Assembly (NCBI GenBank): GCA_001464375.1 | Contig: LNEW01000172.1 | Span: 1-62,666, forward strand | Reading direction: 5' to 3' | From: Rhodospirillales bacterium Ga0074136 | GTDB lineage: Bacteria; Pseudomonadota; Alphaproteobacteria; Acetobacterales; Acetobacteraceae | DNA: 62,666 bases | Part shown: positions 7,946 through 16,189 of the stretch, one piece after another | Position numbering within the stretch: position 1 is the first letter of the stretch | How the letters are laid out: each line of letters starts with the position of its first letter | Notes under the pieces: model-generated | The model's database searches: none | The model's input: the letters and a program-made list of their open reading frames with translations, nothing else | Told to the model about the DNA's origin: nothing | Position numbers and translations under genes: made by a program

Positions 7946-9353
7946 CTGCCGGCGCGCTGGCGGCGGCCGACAGCCGACGCCAGCGCAGCAGCATCATGCC
8001 CGCGACCAGCGCGAGCCCGACGCCGAGCCCGACCCAGACCCCCTGCGGGCCAAGCCCGCCGTAGCGCGCGATCAGCAGGCCGAAGGGCAGGCCGATCCCC
8101 CAATAGCCGAGTGCGGCGAACAGCATCGGCACGCGCGTGTCCTTCAATCCGCGCAGCGCGCCTGCCGCCACCACCTGGATGCCGTCACCCATCTGGAAGG
8201 CGCCGGCGATCATCAGCAGCGTCGTGCCAAGCGCGGCGACCGCGGCGGATTGCGGATCGGCCGCATCGAGGAACAGCCGCGCGATGGCCGGCGAAGCCGT
8301 CACCAGCACGACCGCCATCGCCGCCATGAAGGCCGCGCCCAGCGCCACGGCCACCCAACCCGCGAGCGCAGCCGCGCGCGGATCGCCCGCACCGATCGCC
8401 AGCCCAACGCGCGCCGTCGCCGCCTGTCCGATCCCCATGGGCACCATGAAGGTGGCGGACGCCATCTGGATCGCGATGGCATGCGCCGCGACCGCCACCG
8501 TGCCGAACCAGCCCATCGCGAAGGCCGCCGCGGTGAACACCCCGATCTCGAGAAGCATCACGCCGGCGATCGGCAGGCCCACCCCGAAGACCTCCCGCAG
8601 CCGCGCGCCATCCATCCGCCAGACCCGGCCGAACAGGCGGAAGCGGCGGAACACCCGGTCGCGGCGGATCAGCACGACCAACGCGACCAGCATGCCGATA
8701 TTGGCGATGGCGATGGACAGCCCCGCCCCGAACACGCCGAGCCCGGCCGGGAAGATCAGCAGCCAGGCCAGCGGCAGGTTCAGCGCGACGGCGCCGAAGG
8801 CCACCCACATCGCCGCCCCCGGCCGTTCCATCGCCGCCAGGAACCCGCGCAGCACCACGAAGCCGCAGAAGCCCGGCATGCCGAACATCGCCGCGCGCGT
8901 GTAGTCCTGCGCCAGCGCCGCCAGCGCCGGGTCCTGGCCGAGCGCGCGCAGCACCGCCGCCGCTTCCCACAGCAACAGCCAGGTGGGCACCAGCATGATG
9001 GCGCAGGCCCACAGCGCCGACCGCGTCGCACGGCGCACCGCGCGCACCCAGCCGCGCGCCGCCCCGCCCGGCAGCCGGCCCGCCCCGCGCGCCTGCGCCT
9101 GCAGCGGTGCCGCCGCCAGCGCCAGGCCGAAGCCCGGCGCCAGCAGCGCGAAATGCAGGCTGACCGCCAGGATGCCGGCGGCCAGCGCCTCGGTGCCCAG
9201 GCGGCCGAGCAGCACCGTCTCGGTCAGCGCCAGCGCCATCTGGGACAGGTTGGTCAGCACGATCGGGCCGGCGAGTCGCAGCGTGGCGGCCGCCTCGGCG
9301 CGCCATACCGGGCGCACGGGAGGCCCCGCCGCCGCCATGCTCCCGGCGTCCAT
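7923..9353 (-). CDS. MATE-family multidrug/Na+ antiporter
   Basis: A 476-residue inner-membrane exporter with about twelve hydrophobic segments in two similar halves, as in NorM/DinF transporters. The first helix region reads LAGPIVLTNLSQMAL, the usual MATE opening. The second half shows GVGLPIAGVMLLEIG, which mirrors the first half. These proteins expel cationic drugs or metabolites in exchange for Na+ or H+. No local regulator is evident. The ATG at 9353 is 79 bp from the divergent hydrolase. Confidence 0.9.
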   Translation of the reverse strand: MDAGSMAAAGPPVRPVWRAEAAATLRLAGPIVLTNLSQMALALTETVLLGRLGTEALAAGILAVSLHFALLAPGFGLALAAAPLQAQARGAGRLPGGAARGWVRAVRRATRSALWACAIMLVPTWLLLWEAAAVLRALGQDPALAALAQDYTRAAMFGMPGFCGFVVLRGFLAAMERPGAAMWVAFGAVALNLPLAWLLIFPAGLGVFGAGLSIAIANIGMLVALVVLIRRDRVFRRFRLFGRVWRMDGARLREVFGVGLPIAGVMLLEIGVFTAAAFAMGWFGTVAVAAHAIAIQMASATFMVPMGIGQAATARVGLAIGAGDPRAAALAGWVAVALGAAFMAAMAVVLVTASPAIARLFLDAADPQSAAVAALGTTLLMIAGAFQMGDGIQVVAAGALRGLKDTRVPMLFAALGYWGIGLPFGLLIARYGGLGPQGVWVGLGVGLALVAGMMLLRWRRLSAAASAPAVSRSRAG

Positions 9354-9432
9354 GCGGCCCCCCTTAGACCGGGACGGTGCGCATCGCCAACGGCCGCGCT
9401 ATCAAGGGGGCAACCATTGCACCGAGGCCGCC

Positions 9433-10476
9433 ATGCACCGACGCGCCCTGATCGCGACCCCGCTCGCCGCACCCATCATCGCCGCCCAGGCGAGCGCCCA
9501 GGGGGTCGAGATCCTCACCGAGGAATTCATGATCCCCTCCGGCGACCCGGGGACCGAACTGTTCGTGCGCAACAAGCGCCCCAACACGATGAACGCCTTC
9601 GTGCCACAGCGCACGCTGCTGTTCGTCCATGGCGCGACCTATCCGGCGCATACCGCCTTCGACCTGCCGCTGGGTGGGCTGTCCTGGATGGACTACATCG
9701 CCGGGCGCGGCTTCGATGTCTGGTGCATGGACATCCGCGGCTATGGCCGCAGCACCCGTCCGCCCGAGATGGCCCAGCCGCCCGAGGCGAACGCGCCGAT
9801 CGTGCGCGGCGACACCGCGCTGGCAGACATTTCGGCGGTTGCCGGCTTCATCCGCCAGCACCGCAACACCCCGCGCATCGTCCACATGGGATGGTCCTGG
9901 GGCAGCACCCTGATGGGCCGCTTCGCCGCCGACAGCCCGACCACGGTCGAACGCCTGGTGCTGGTGGCGCCGCCCTGGCTGCGACAGGGGCCAAGCCCCG
10001 CCGCCGCCGGGACGCCAGCCGCCCTTGGCGCCTACCGTACGGTCACGCAGGCGCAGGCCCGCGCGCGCTGGATGGAGGGCGTGCCCGAGGCCAAGCGCGC
10101 CGGCCTGATCCCGCCCGGCTGGTTCGAACACTGGGCCGGCGTGACCTGGTCCACCGACCCCGAGGGCCTGCGCCGCAACCCGCCGGTGCTGCGCGCGCCC
10201 AATGGCGTGCTGCTCGACAGCCGCGAATACGGCCAGGCCGGGCGGCCCTGGTGGGACCCGTCGAAGGTGACCGCGCCGACCCTGCTGGTGGTGGGGGAAT
10301 GGGACCGCGACACGCCGCCGTCGATGGCCGCGGCGCTGTTCCCGCTGCTCACCAACAGCCCCGGCAAGCGCCTGGTGATGCTGGGCGAGGGCACGCACAC
10401 GCTGCTGATGGAACGCAACCGCGGCACGCTGTTCGCCACGGTGCAGGGCTTCCTGGAGGAAGCGGCGGGCGCGTAA
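9433..10476 (+). CDS. Alpha/beta hydrolase, probably exported
   Basis: A 347-residue alpha/beta-hydrolase. A signal-like N-terminus (RRALIATPLAAPIIAAQASA) precedes residue 23. The oxyanion region FVHGATY (near 65), DIRGYGRS (near 100) and nucleophile elbow GWSWGS (Ser155) are clear. A late EWDRDTP supplies a likely acid and GTHTLL the catalytic His. It resembles prolyl-aminopeptidase and haloalkane-dehalogenase relatives, but the substrate is not predictable. It stands alone on the plus strand. Confidence 0.8.
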   Translation: MHRRALIATPLAAPIIAAQASAQGVEILTEEFMIPSGDPGTELFVRNKRPNTMNAFVPQRTLLFVHGATYPAHTAFDLPLGGLSWMDYIAGRGFDVWCMDIRGYGRSTRPPEMAQPPEANAPIVRGDTALADISAVAGFIRQHRNTPRIVHMGWSWGSTLMGRFAADSPTTVERLVLVAPPWLRQGPSPAAAGTPAALGAYRTVTQAQARARWMEGVPEAKRAGLIPPGWFEHWAGVTWSTDPEGLRRNPPVLRAPNGVLLDSREYGQAGRPWWDPSKVTAPTLLVVGEWDRDTPPSMAAALFPLLTNSPGKRLVMLGEGTHTLLMERNRGTLFATVQGFLEEAAGA

Positions 10477-10481
10477 CGCGC

Positions 10482-10658
10482 ATGGCTTTCTTGAGGAAGC
10501 CGACGGCGGAAAGCGTGCTGCCACCCGGCCTGTCCTTCATCGTCCGCCTGCCGGATGGGCAATGCGCCAACGCCATCCGCATCGTGCTGGACGGCGGGCG
10601 CAACATCGACCGGATGCAGATCAACACCTGCACCCTGACCGACATCAACACGCCCTGA
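10482..10658 (+). CDS. Small hypothetical protein
   Basis: A 58-codon open frame lies between the hydrolase and the dehydratase. The translation is not strongly biased in composition (MAFLRKPTAESVLPPGL at the start, TLTDINTP at the end), and I recognise no domain. The ribosome site is weak. It may be a real small gene or a decayed fragment. Confidence 0.3.
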   Translation: MAFLRKPTAESVLPPGLSFIVRLPDGQCANAIRIVLDGGRNIDRMQINTCTLTDINTP

Positions 10659-10719
10659 CGGTTGACAGCCCCGCAGGGCACGACCCAGGCTTCCCCCAAT
10701 CGACCACGGGGGAAGCGTG

Positions 10720-12510
10720 ATGGCGGCGGACGACCAGACCAAGCGGCCCTTCCGGCTGCGCAGCCAGCGCTGGTTCAACGACCCGACCGACCCGGGCATG
10801 ACCTCGCTGTACATCGAACGCATGCTGAACTTCGGCATGACGCGCGGCGAATTGCAGTCCGGCCGCCCGATCATCGGCATCGCCCAGACCGGGTCCGACA
10901 TCGCGCCGTGCAACCGCCACCACATCGCCCTGGCGGAGCGCGTGAAGGCCGGCATCCGCGACGCCGGCGGCGTGCCGTTGGAATTCCCCGTCCATCCGGT
11001 GCAGGAGACACTGAAGCGCCCGACCGCGGCGCTCGACCGCAACCTGCAATACCTGAGCCTGGTCGAGATCCTGCACGGCTACCCGATGGACGGCGTCGTG
11101 CTGACCATGGGCTGCGACAAGACCACGCCGGCGCAGCTGATGGGTGCGGCCACGGTGAACATCCCGGCCATCGGCCTGTCGGGCGGGCCGATGCTGGATG
11201 GCTGGTGGAAGGGGCGGCTCGCGGGCTCCGGCACCATCGTGTGGGAGGCGCGCAAGATGCTCGCCGCCGGCGAGATCGACAACGACACCTTCATCGAGAT
11301 GGTGGCGGCGAGCGCGACCAGCGTCGGCCATTGCTCGACCATGGGCACGGCGCTGTCGATGAACTCGCTGGCCGAAGCCGTGGGCATGTCGCTGACCGGC
11401 TGTGCCGCCATTCCCGGCCCGTATCGCCAGCGCGGCCAGATCGCCTACGAGACCGGCCGGCGCATCGTCGAGATGGTGGAAGCGAACCTTCGCCCCTCCG
11501 ACATCATGACTCAGAAGGCGTTCGAGAATGCGGTGGCGGTGGCCTCGGCCATCGGCGCGTCGTCCAACTGCCCGGTGCACATGGTGGCGATCGCGCGGCA
11601 CATGGGCGTGGACCATACGGTCGAGGACTGGCAGCGCGTCGGCGCCGACATTCCGCTGCTGGTCGATTGCCAGCCGGCGGGGCGCTACCTCGGCGAGGCC
11701 TTCTACCGCGCCGGTGGCATCCCCGCGGTGATGAAGCAGTTGCTCGATGCCGGGCTGCTGCATGGCGACGTGATGACCGTGACCGGCAAGACCGTGGCGG
11801 AGAACCTCGCGACGGTCGCGCCACCCGACCCTGAGGTGATCCGCCCACTGTCGAAGCCGATGAAGGAACGCGCCGGCTTCGTCGTGCTCTCGGGCAACCT
11901 GTTCGACAATGCGGTGATGAAGATCAGCGTCATCGACAAGGCCTTCCGCGACCGCTTCCTGTCGAACCCGCCCGATGTCTTCGAGGGCAAGGTCGCCATC
12001 TTCGAAGGACCCGAGGACTACCACGCGCGCCTCGACGACCCGAATTCCGGCATCGACGACAAGACCGTGCTGGTGATCCGCAACTGCGGCCCGGTCGGCT
12101 ATCCGGGGGCCGCGGAGGTGGTGAACATGCAGCCGCCCGCCGCTCTCATCAAGCGCGGCGTCGACGCGCTGCCCACCATGGGCGACGGGCGGCAATCGGG
12201 CACCTCGGGGTCGCCGTCGATCCTCAACGTGTCGCCGGAAGCGGCGGTCGGCGGCGGCCTTGCGTTGCTGAAGGATGGCGACCCGATCCGCATCGACCTG
12301 AATACACGAAAGGTGGATGTGCTGATCCCGGCGGAGGAACTCGCCGCGCGGCGCGCCGCCTGGAAGGCGCCCGAGCTGCTGAACAAGACACCCTGGGAGG
12401 AGATCTACCGCAATTCGGTGGGCAGCCTCGGCACCGGCGGCTGCCTCGAACCGGCGACGCTGTACCTCAACATCCTGGAGACGCGCGGCGAAAGCCGGCA
12501 CAATCACTGA
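10720..12510 (+). CDS. IlvD/Edd-family sugar-acid dehydratase
   Basis: A 596-residue Fe-S dehydratase that removes water from a dihydroxy acid to give a 2-keto-3-deoxy acid. Seen: TGSDIAPCN and MGCDKTTPA (Fe-S cysteines), then [24 protein letters not shown], and a C-terminus with [12 protein letters not shown]. Neighbouring genes favour a pentonate, hexonate or 6-deoxy-hexonate substrate (arabinonate/fuconate type) rather than branched-chain amino-acid synthesis; this is inference. ATG 10720 is preferred over the adjacent GTG 10717 because of better spacing from GGGGGAAG. The SDR begins two bases after its stop. Confidence 0.86.
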   Translation: MAADDQTKRPFRLRSQRWFNDPTDPGMTSLYIERMLNFGMTRGELQSGRPIIGIAQTGSDIAPCNRHHIALAERVKAGIRDAGGVPLEFPVHPVQETLKRPTAALDRNLQYLSLVEILHGYPMDGVVLTMGCDKTTPAQLMGAATVNIPAIGLSGGPMLDGWWKGRLAGSGTIVWEARKMLAAGEIDNDTFIEMVAASATSVGHCSTMGTALSMNSLAEAVGMSLTGCAAIPGPYRQRGQIAYETGRRIVEMVEANLRPSDIMTQKAFENAVAVASAIGASSNCPVHMVAIARHMGVDHTVEDWQRVGADIPLLVDCQPAGRYLGEAFYRAGGIPAVMKQLLDAGLLHGDVMTVTGKTVAENLATVAPPDPEVIRPLSKPMKERAGFVVLSGNLFDNAVMKISVIDKAFRDRFLSNPPDVFEGKVAIFEGPEDYHARLDDPNSGIDDKTVLVIRNCGPVGYPGAAEVVNMQPPAALIKRGVDALPTMGDGRQSGTSGSPSILNVSPEAAVGGGLALLKDGDPIRIDLNTRKVDVLIPAEELAARRAAWKAPELLNKTPWEEIYRNSVGSLGTGGCLEPATLYLNILETRGESRHNH

Positions 12511-12511
12511 C

Positions 12512-13261
12512 ATGACAGGACGCCTTGCCGGCAAGCGCTGCTTCGTCACCGCCGCAGGCCAGGGGATCGGCCGCGCCACCGCCCTGGCCATGGCCGCCGA
12601 GGGTGCCACTGTCATCGCCACCGACCGCGATGCGCACAAGGTCGGTGAGCTCGGCGCGCGCGGCATCACGCACCTGCCGCTCGATGTGCTGGACGATGCC
12701 GCGGTCGAGCGCGCGGCGCGCGAAGCCGGCCCGGTCGACGTGCTGTTCAACTGCGCGGGCTACGTCCACCAGAACACCGCCGTCACCTGCACCGACGACG
12801 AATGGGATTTCGGCTTCGCGCTGAATGTCCGCGCCATGTGGAAGGTCGCGCAGGCCTTCATTCCCGGCATGGTCGAACGCCAGCGCGGGTCGATCGTGAA
12901 CATGTCCTCCGCCTGTTCGTCCGTGAAGGGCGCGCCGAACCGCTTCCTGTACGGCACCACCAAGGCCGCCGTGATCGGCCTGACGAAGTCGATCGCGACC
13001 GACTATGTGGGCCAGGGCATTCGCTGCAACTGCCTGTGCCCCGGCACGGTGGACACGCCATCGCTGCACGAACGCATCGCCAGCAACGCCGCGGCCGCCG
13101 GATCGCTCGAGGCCGCCCGCGCCGCCTTTGTCGCGCGCCAGGCGATGGGGCGCCTCGCGACGGCCGAGGAAATGGCGGCGCTGGTCGTCTACCTTGCCGC
13201 GGAGGAAAGCGCCTTCGTAACCGGCCAGGCCCTGGTCATAGACGGCGGCTGGACGTTGTGA
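12512..13261 (+). CDS. SDR, probable 2-keto-3-deoxy-sugar-acid dehydrogenase
   Basis: A 249-residue classical SDR with VTAAGQGIGRA (nucleotide binding), the NAG motif (NCAGYV), a serine in NMSSA and catalytic YGTTK. It ends in FVTGQALVIDGGWTL. The sequence is close in style to 2-keto-3-deoxy-L-fuconate 4-dehydrogenases. Placed after a sugar-acid dehydratase and before a FAH-family hydrolase, it would oxidise the 2-keto-3-deoxy acid to a 2,4-diketo acid (pathway inference). The two-base gap from the dehydratase implies one operon. Confidence 0.85.
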   Translation: MTGRLAGKRCFVTAAGQGIGRATALAMAAEGATVIATDRDAHKVGELGARGITHLPLDVLDDAAVERAAREAGPVDVLFNCAGYVHQNTAVTCTDDEWDFGFALNVRAMWKVAQAFIPGMVERQRGSIVNMSSACSSVKGAPNRFLYGTTKAAVIGLTKSIATDYVGQGIRCNCLCPGTVDTPSLHERIASNAAAAGSLEAARAAFVARQAMGRLATAEEMAALVVYLAAEESAFVTGQALVIDGGWTL

Positions 13262-13297
13262 GATGGATTCGTTCCAGCCATAGGGAGGCCAAGCATC

Positions 13298-13537
13298 ATG
13301 GGTTTTGAACTCGCCGTTCCGCTGCTTGCGATGATGGGTGCGGTAATCCTTGCCGGCATGGTGGACGAGGCCGCGATGCCAGCCTTCATGTCGCTGGGCT
13401 GCATCACGATGCTGCTGGGCCTGCTGATCTGGAACGGGACCATCGCGATGGCGCCGAACCAGGCCGTGGCGCTGGGCTTCGTGGCAGCCGGCTTCGCGCT
13501 GTTCGGCCATGTGCGCGGTGCGCCGCGCCGGGTCTGA
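13298..13537 (+). CDS. Small integral membrane protein (79 aa)
   Basis: A 79-residue protein made almost wholly of three hydrophobic stretches (around residues 4-22, 28-46 and 52-70), ending in basic residues. GGGAGG sits 10 bases before the ATG. No family recognised. It lies inside the sugar-acid operon, and the minus arm of the same island also carries a small membrane protein, so both could assist transport or membrane association (speculative). Confidence 0.6.
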   Translation: MGFELAVPLLAMMGAVILAGMVDEAAMPAFMSLGCITMLLGLLIWNGTIAMAPNQAVALGFVAAGFALFGHVRGAPRRV

Positions 13538-13618
13538 GCCGCCATCCGCGCGGCCCTTCCGGCCATCGCCGCGCCCTGGCATGGTGTCGCCGCCAATGAC
13601 ACGGTCAGGAACACGTCG

Positions 13619-14905
13619 ATGAAACTGCTGCGCTACGGATCGCCCGGTCAGGAGAAGCCCGGCCTGCTGGATGCGGATGGCGCCATCCGCGATCTCTCGG
13701 GCATCCTGCCCGACCTGGCGGGCGATGCGCTGGCGCCGGCCGCGCTTGCGAAGATCGCCGGCATCGATCCCGCGACGCTGCCGAAGGTTGCCGGCAACCC
13801 GCGGCTGGGTCCGCCGGTGACGGGCATGAAGAACCTGGTCTGCATCGGGCTCAACTACGCCGACCACGCGGCCGAGACCGGCGCGCCGATCCCCAAGGAA
13901 CCGATCGTGTTCCTGAAGTCGCTCAACGCGCTGTCCGGGCCGAACGACGACGTCGTCATCCCGCGCAACAGCGTGAAGACCGACTGGGAGGTCGAGCTCT
14001 GCATCATCATCGGCACCCGCGCGAAATACGTGAGCGAGGAGAACGCACTCGACCACGTGGCCGGCTACGCCGTCGGCAACGACGTGAGCGAACGCGAATG
14101 GCAGGCCGAACGCGGCGGTGCGTGGGACAAGGGCAAGGGCTTCGACACCTTCGGCCCGATCGGCCCCTGGCTGGTCACCAAGGACGAGGTGCCCGACCCG
14201 CAGAACCTCGCGATGTTCTGCGATGTCGACGGCGTGCGCCAGCAGGATGGCTCGACGCGCACCATGATCTTCGGCGTGAAGCAGGTGATCGCCTATGTCA
14301 GCCAGTGCATCACCCTGAACCCGGGCGATGTGATCTTCACCGGCACGCCGCCGGGCGTCGGCCTGGGCAAGAAGCCCTCGCCGGTGTTCCTGAAGGCGGG
14401 GCAGGTGATGAAGCTCGGCATCGCGGGGCTGGGCGAACAGCAACAGAAGATGCGCGCCGCCGCCTGTGCACTGGTCCTGCTGTTGCCGGGCATCGCAGCG
14501 GCGCAGCAACAGCGCCAGCAGGCGCCGCGGCAGGACGACCTGGCGACGCAGGTGGAACGCAACATGCGGACCTGCCTCGGCACCTCGCAGGATTCGGGCC
14601 TCGCGGCGCGCTGCATGGATGCACAGCGCGCGACGATCGCACCGCGGCTCGATGCCGCGGTCGAGCGCCTGCTGGCGACGCAACAGGATCCAGGCCGGCG
14701 CGCGGCCCTGGCGGATGTGCAGGCGGCCTGGGTGACGTATCGCGACCGCCGCTGCGACTTCGCCGGCAGCAACCCCGAGCGCGGCGAGAACGCGGCGGCC
14801 GACCGCGCCGCCTGCCACCTGCAGTTCGACCTCGGCCGCGTGGTCGAGATCGAGCAGTTGCTGGCGCCGCCACCGGCGCCGCGCCCGCAGCAGCAGCGCC
14901 GTTGA
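13619..14905 (+). CDS. FAH-family diketo-acid hydrolase fused in frame to an LprI-like exported domain
   Basis: A 428-residue frame containing two unrelated proteins. Residues 1-277 are a complete fumarylacetoacetate hydrolase family enzyme: NLVCIGLNYADHAAE, metal-binding KTDWEVELCIIIG, GYAVGNDVSEREWQ, and FTGTPPGVGLG near the end. This family cleaves 2,4-diketo-3-deoxy acids. The reading then passes without a stop into Met278 (14450), a textbook signal peptide (ACALVLLLPGIAAA) and a ~120-residue domain with four cysteines and WVTYRDRRCDFAG, as in LprI/DUF1311 proteins. A separate start at 14450 is possible, but its ribosome site is weak. An intact fusion would bury a signal peptide mid-chain. 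Confidence is high for each half and low for what is actually made. Confidence 0.8.
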   Translation: MKLLRYGSPGQEKPGLLDADGAIRDLSGILPDLAGDALAPAALAKIAGIDPATLPKVAGNPRLGPPVTGMKNLVCIGLNYADHAAETGAPIPKEPIVFLKSLNALSGPNDDVVIPRNSVKTDWEVELCIIIGTRAKYVSEENALDHVAGYAVGNDVSEREWQAERGGAWDKGKGFDTFGPIGPWLVTKDEVPDPQNLAMFCDVDGVRQQDGSTRTMIFGVKQVIAYVSQCITLNPGDVIFTGTPPGVGLGKKPSPVFLKAGQVMKLGIAGLGEQQQKMRAAACALVLLLPGIAAAQQQRQQAPRQDDLATQVERNMRTCLGTSQDSGLAARCMDAQRATIAPRLDAAVERLLATQQDPGRRAALADVQAAWVTYRDRRCDFAGSNPERGENAAADRAACHLQFDLGRVVEIEQLLAPPPAPRPQQQRR

Positions 14906-15213
14906 GCGACCAGCCGACGCTGGTCATCTTCGACTTTCCGGCCCGCCCACCTGGCGGGCCGGAGCAGGAAGCGGCGATCCACGCGCTGGCCGAGGACATC
15001 GCGTCCGAGCCGGACCTACTCTGGAAGATCTGGACGGAGTCGACGGAAGAAAAACGGGCCGGCGGCGTTTACCTGTTCCGATCCCGCGCTGCGGCCCAGG
15101 CGTATCACGCGAAGCACGCCATACGGCTGGCGAAGGCCGGCATCGGCGGGATCGAGGCGACCTACCGGACGTACAACGCGCCGCTCACCGCCATCACGCG
15201 CGGGCCGGTCTGA
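14902..15213 (+). CDS. YdhR-like putative monooxygenase
   Basis: A 103-residue ferredoxin-like-fold protein. It aligns by eye along its length with E. coli YdhR: LVIFDFPA, then EPDLLWKIWTES (YdhR has EPGFLWKVWTES), GGVYLF and APLTAI. YdhR homologues are proposed to act on aromatic or hydrophobic substrates. The start is TTG at 14902, overlapping the previous stop (TTGA), because no ATG or GTG gives the conserved N-terminus. This places it at the end of the plus-strand operon. Confidence 0.82.
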   Translation: MSDQPTLVIFDFPARPPGGPEQEAAIHALAEDIASEPDLLWKIWTESTEEKRAGGVYLFRSRAAAQAYHAKHAIRLAKAGIGGIEATYRTYNAPLTAITRGPV

Positions 15214-15230
15214 CGGCGCATCCAGCGCGA

Positions 15231-15247
15231 CCGATCGCTCCGATCGG
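15231..15247 (+). terminator. Terminator-like hairpin between convergent genes
   Basis: A perfect 7-bp stem (CCGATCG/CGATCGG) with a 3-base loop. A second imperfect hairpin, AGGCGCG with CGCGCCT, follows at 15250-15275. They sit between the stop of the YdhR-like gene and the convergent aldolase gene. There is no U-tract. Confidence 0.4.
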
Positions 15248-15302
15248 CAAGGCGCGGGTGCCACATGGCGCGCCTGCCAGCACAAAAACCTGCGACGGCG
15301 CC

Positions 15303-15926
15303 TTAACCGCGGCCATATCCGGCGAATTGCGCCGCCGCCTCGGCGAGTTCGCGCGCATTCAGCAGCACCGGCTGCAACCCCGCCGCCAGCAGGTCGAGAT
15401 ACTGGCCCGCCAAGTTCTCGACCTCGAAGGCCAGCGTCACGGCGGCGGGCAGCGTGGCACCCACCGCCACCGCGCCATGATTGGCCAGCAGCACGGCGCG
15501 GCGCCCTTCCAGCCCGGCTACGCAGTTCTGCGCCAGCGCAGGCGTGCCGAAGGTCGCGTGATCCGCACAGCGCACATCAGCGCCGGCCATCAGGACCATG
15601 TAGTGGAAGGGCGGGATGCCACGCCGCGCGCAGGACAGCGCGGTGGCGCGCGGGCTGTGCGTGTGCACCACGGCACCGACCTCCGGGCGCGCGGCGTAGA
15701 TCGCCGCATGCAACTGCCATTCGGATGACGGCCGCTGCCGGCCCATCGCCGTGCCATCGGCCGCGACGCGCACCAGGTCGGCCTCGGTGGTCTCGGCATA
15801 GGGCAGCGCCGCAGGGGTGACGACAAAACCATCGCCGTCGCGGATCGAGAGGTTGCCGGATTTCGAGGGCATGAACCCGGCCGCATCGAGGCGCCGCGCC
15901 GCGGCGAGAAGGTCGTGCGCGCTCAT
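15303..15926 (-). CDS. Class II aldolase/adducin-family protein
   Basis: A 207-residue zinc aldolase of the L-fuculose-1-phosphate aldolase/adducin fold. Seen: SGNLSIRDGDGFVVTP (substrate phosphate loop), VVHTHSPRATALS with the zinc-binding HxH pair, and LLANHGAVAVG with the third His. It is last in a three-gene unit, its ATG overlapping the stop of the 88-residue membrane protein (ATGA). Together with the UxaA-type dehydratase this suggests sugar-acid or deoxy-sugar breakdown; the substrate is unknown. Confidence 0.85.
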   Translation of the reverse strand: MSAHDLLAAARRLDAAGFMPSKSGNLSIRDGDGFVVTPAALPYAETTEADLVRVAADGTAMGRQRPSSEWQLHAAIYAARPEVGAVVHTHSPRATALSCARRGIPPFHYMVLMAGADVRCADHATFGTPALAQNCVAGLEGRRAVLLANHGAVAVGATLPAAVTLAFEVENLAGQYLDLLAAGLQPVLLNARELAEAAAQFAGYGRG

Positions 15927-16189
15927 GCCGCCGGGCCGGACAGCGCAGCCGCGACCGCCGCCAGCGCCATGCACAGCATCGCCAACCCCCAGCGCGCCAG
16001 CGTCCGTCGCATATGCGGCCTCGCTGCCGCCGGCACGCGGTCCGACATCACGAACCAGTCCCAGCCGTTGAACACCAGGCGGGATCCGCCGATGCGCACG
16101 GCCCGCCAGCCCTCGACCAGCGCCATCCCCGCGAAGCCGGCGGAGGCGATGCCGAACACGACGGACAAGGCGTGCAGCGCCGCGCTCAC
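15923..16189 (-). CDS. Small membrane protein (88 aa)
   Basis: An 88-residue protein with two hydrophobic segments (about residues 5-25 and 66-86) flanking a basic loop with GWDWFVMSDRVP. The GTG start at 16189 overlaps the UxaA stop and its own stop overlaps the aldolase start, so translation is tightly coupled on both sides. No family recognised. Its placement between a dehydratase and an aldolase suggests a functional link. Confidence 0.65.
   Translation of the reverse strand: MSAALHALSVVFGIASAGFAGMALVEGWRAVRIGGSRLVFNGWDWFVMSDRVPAAARPHMRRTLARWGLAMLCMALAAVAAALSGPAA

Noticed and set aside
10662..10690. Promoter TTGACA before the IlvD/Edd dehydratase gene
   Set aside because: The hexamer is perfect, but no AT-rich -10 follows at proper spacing.
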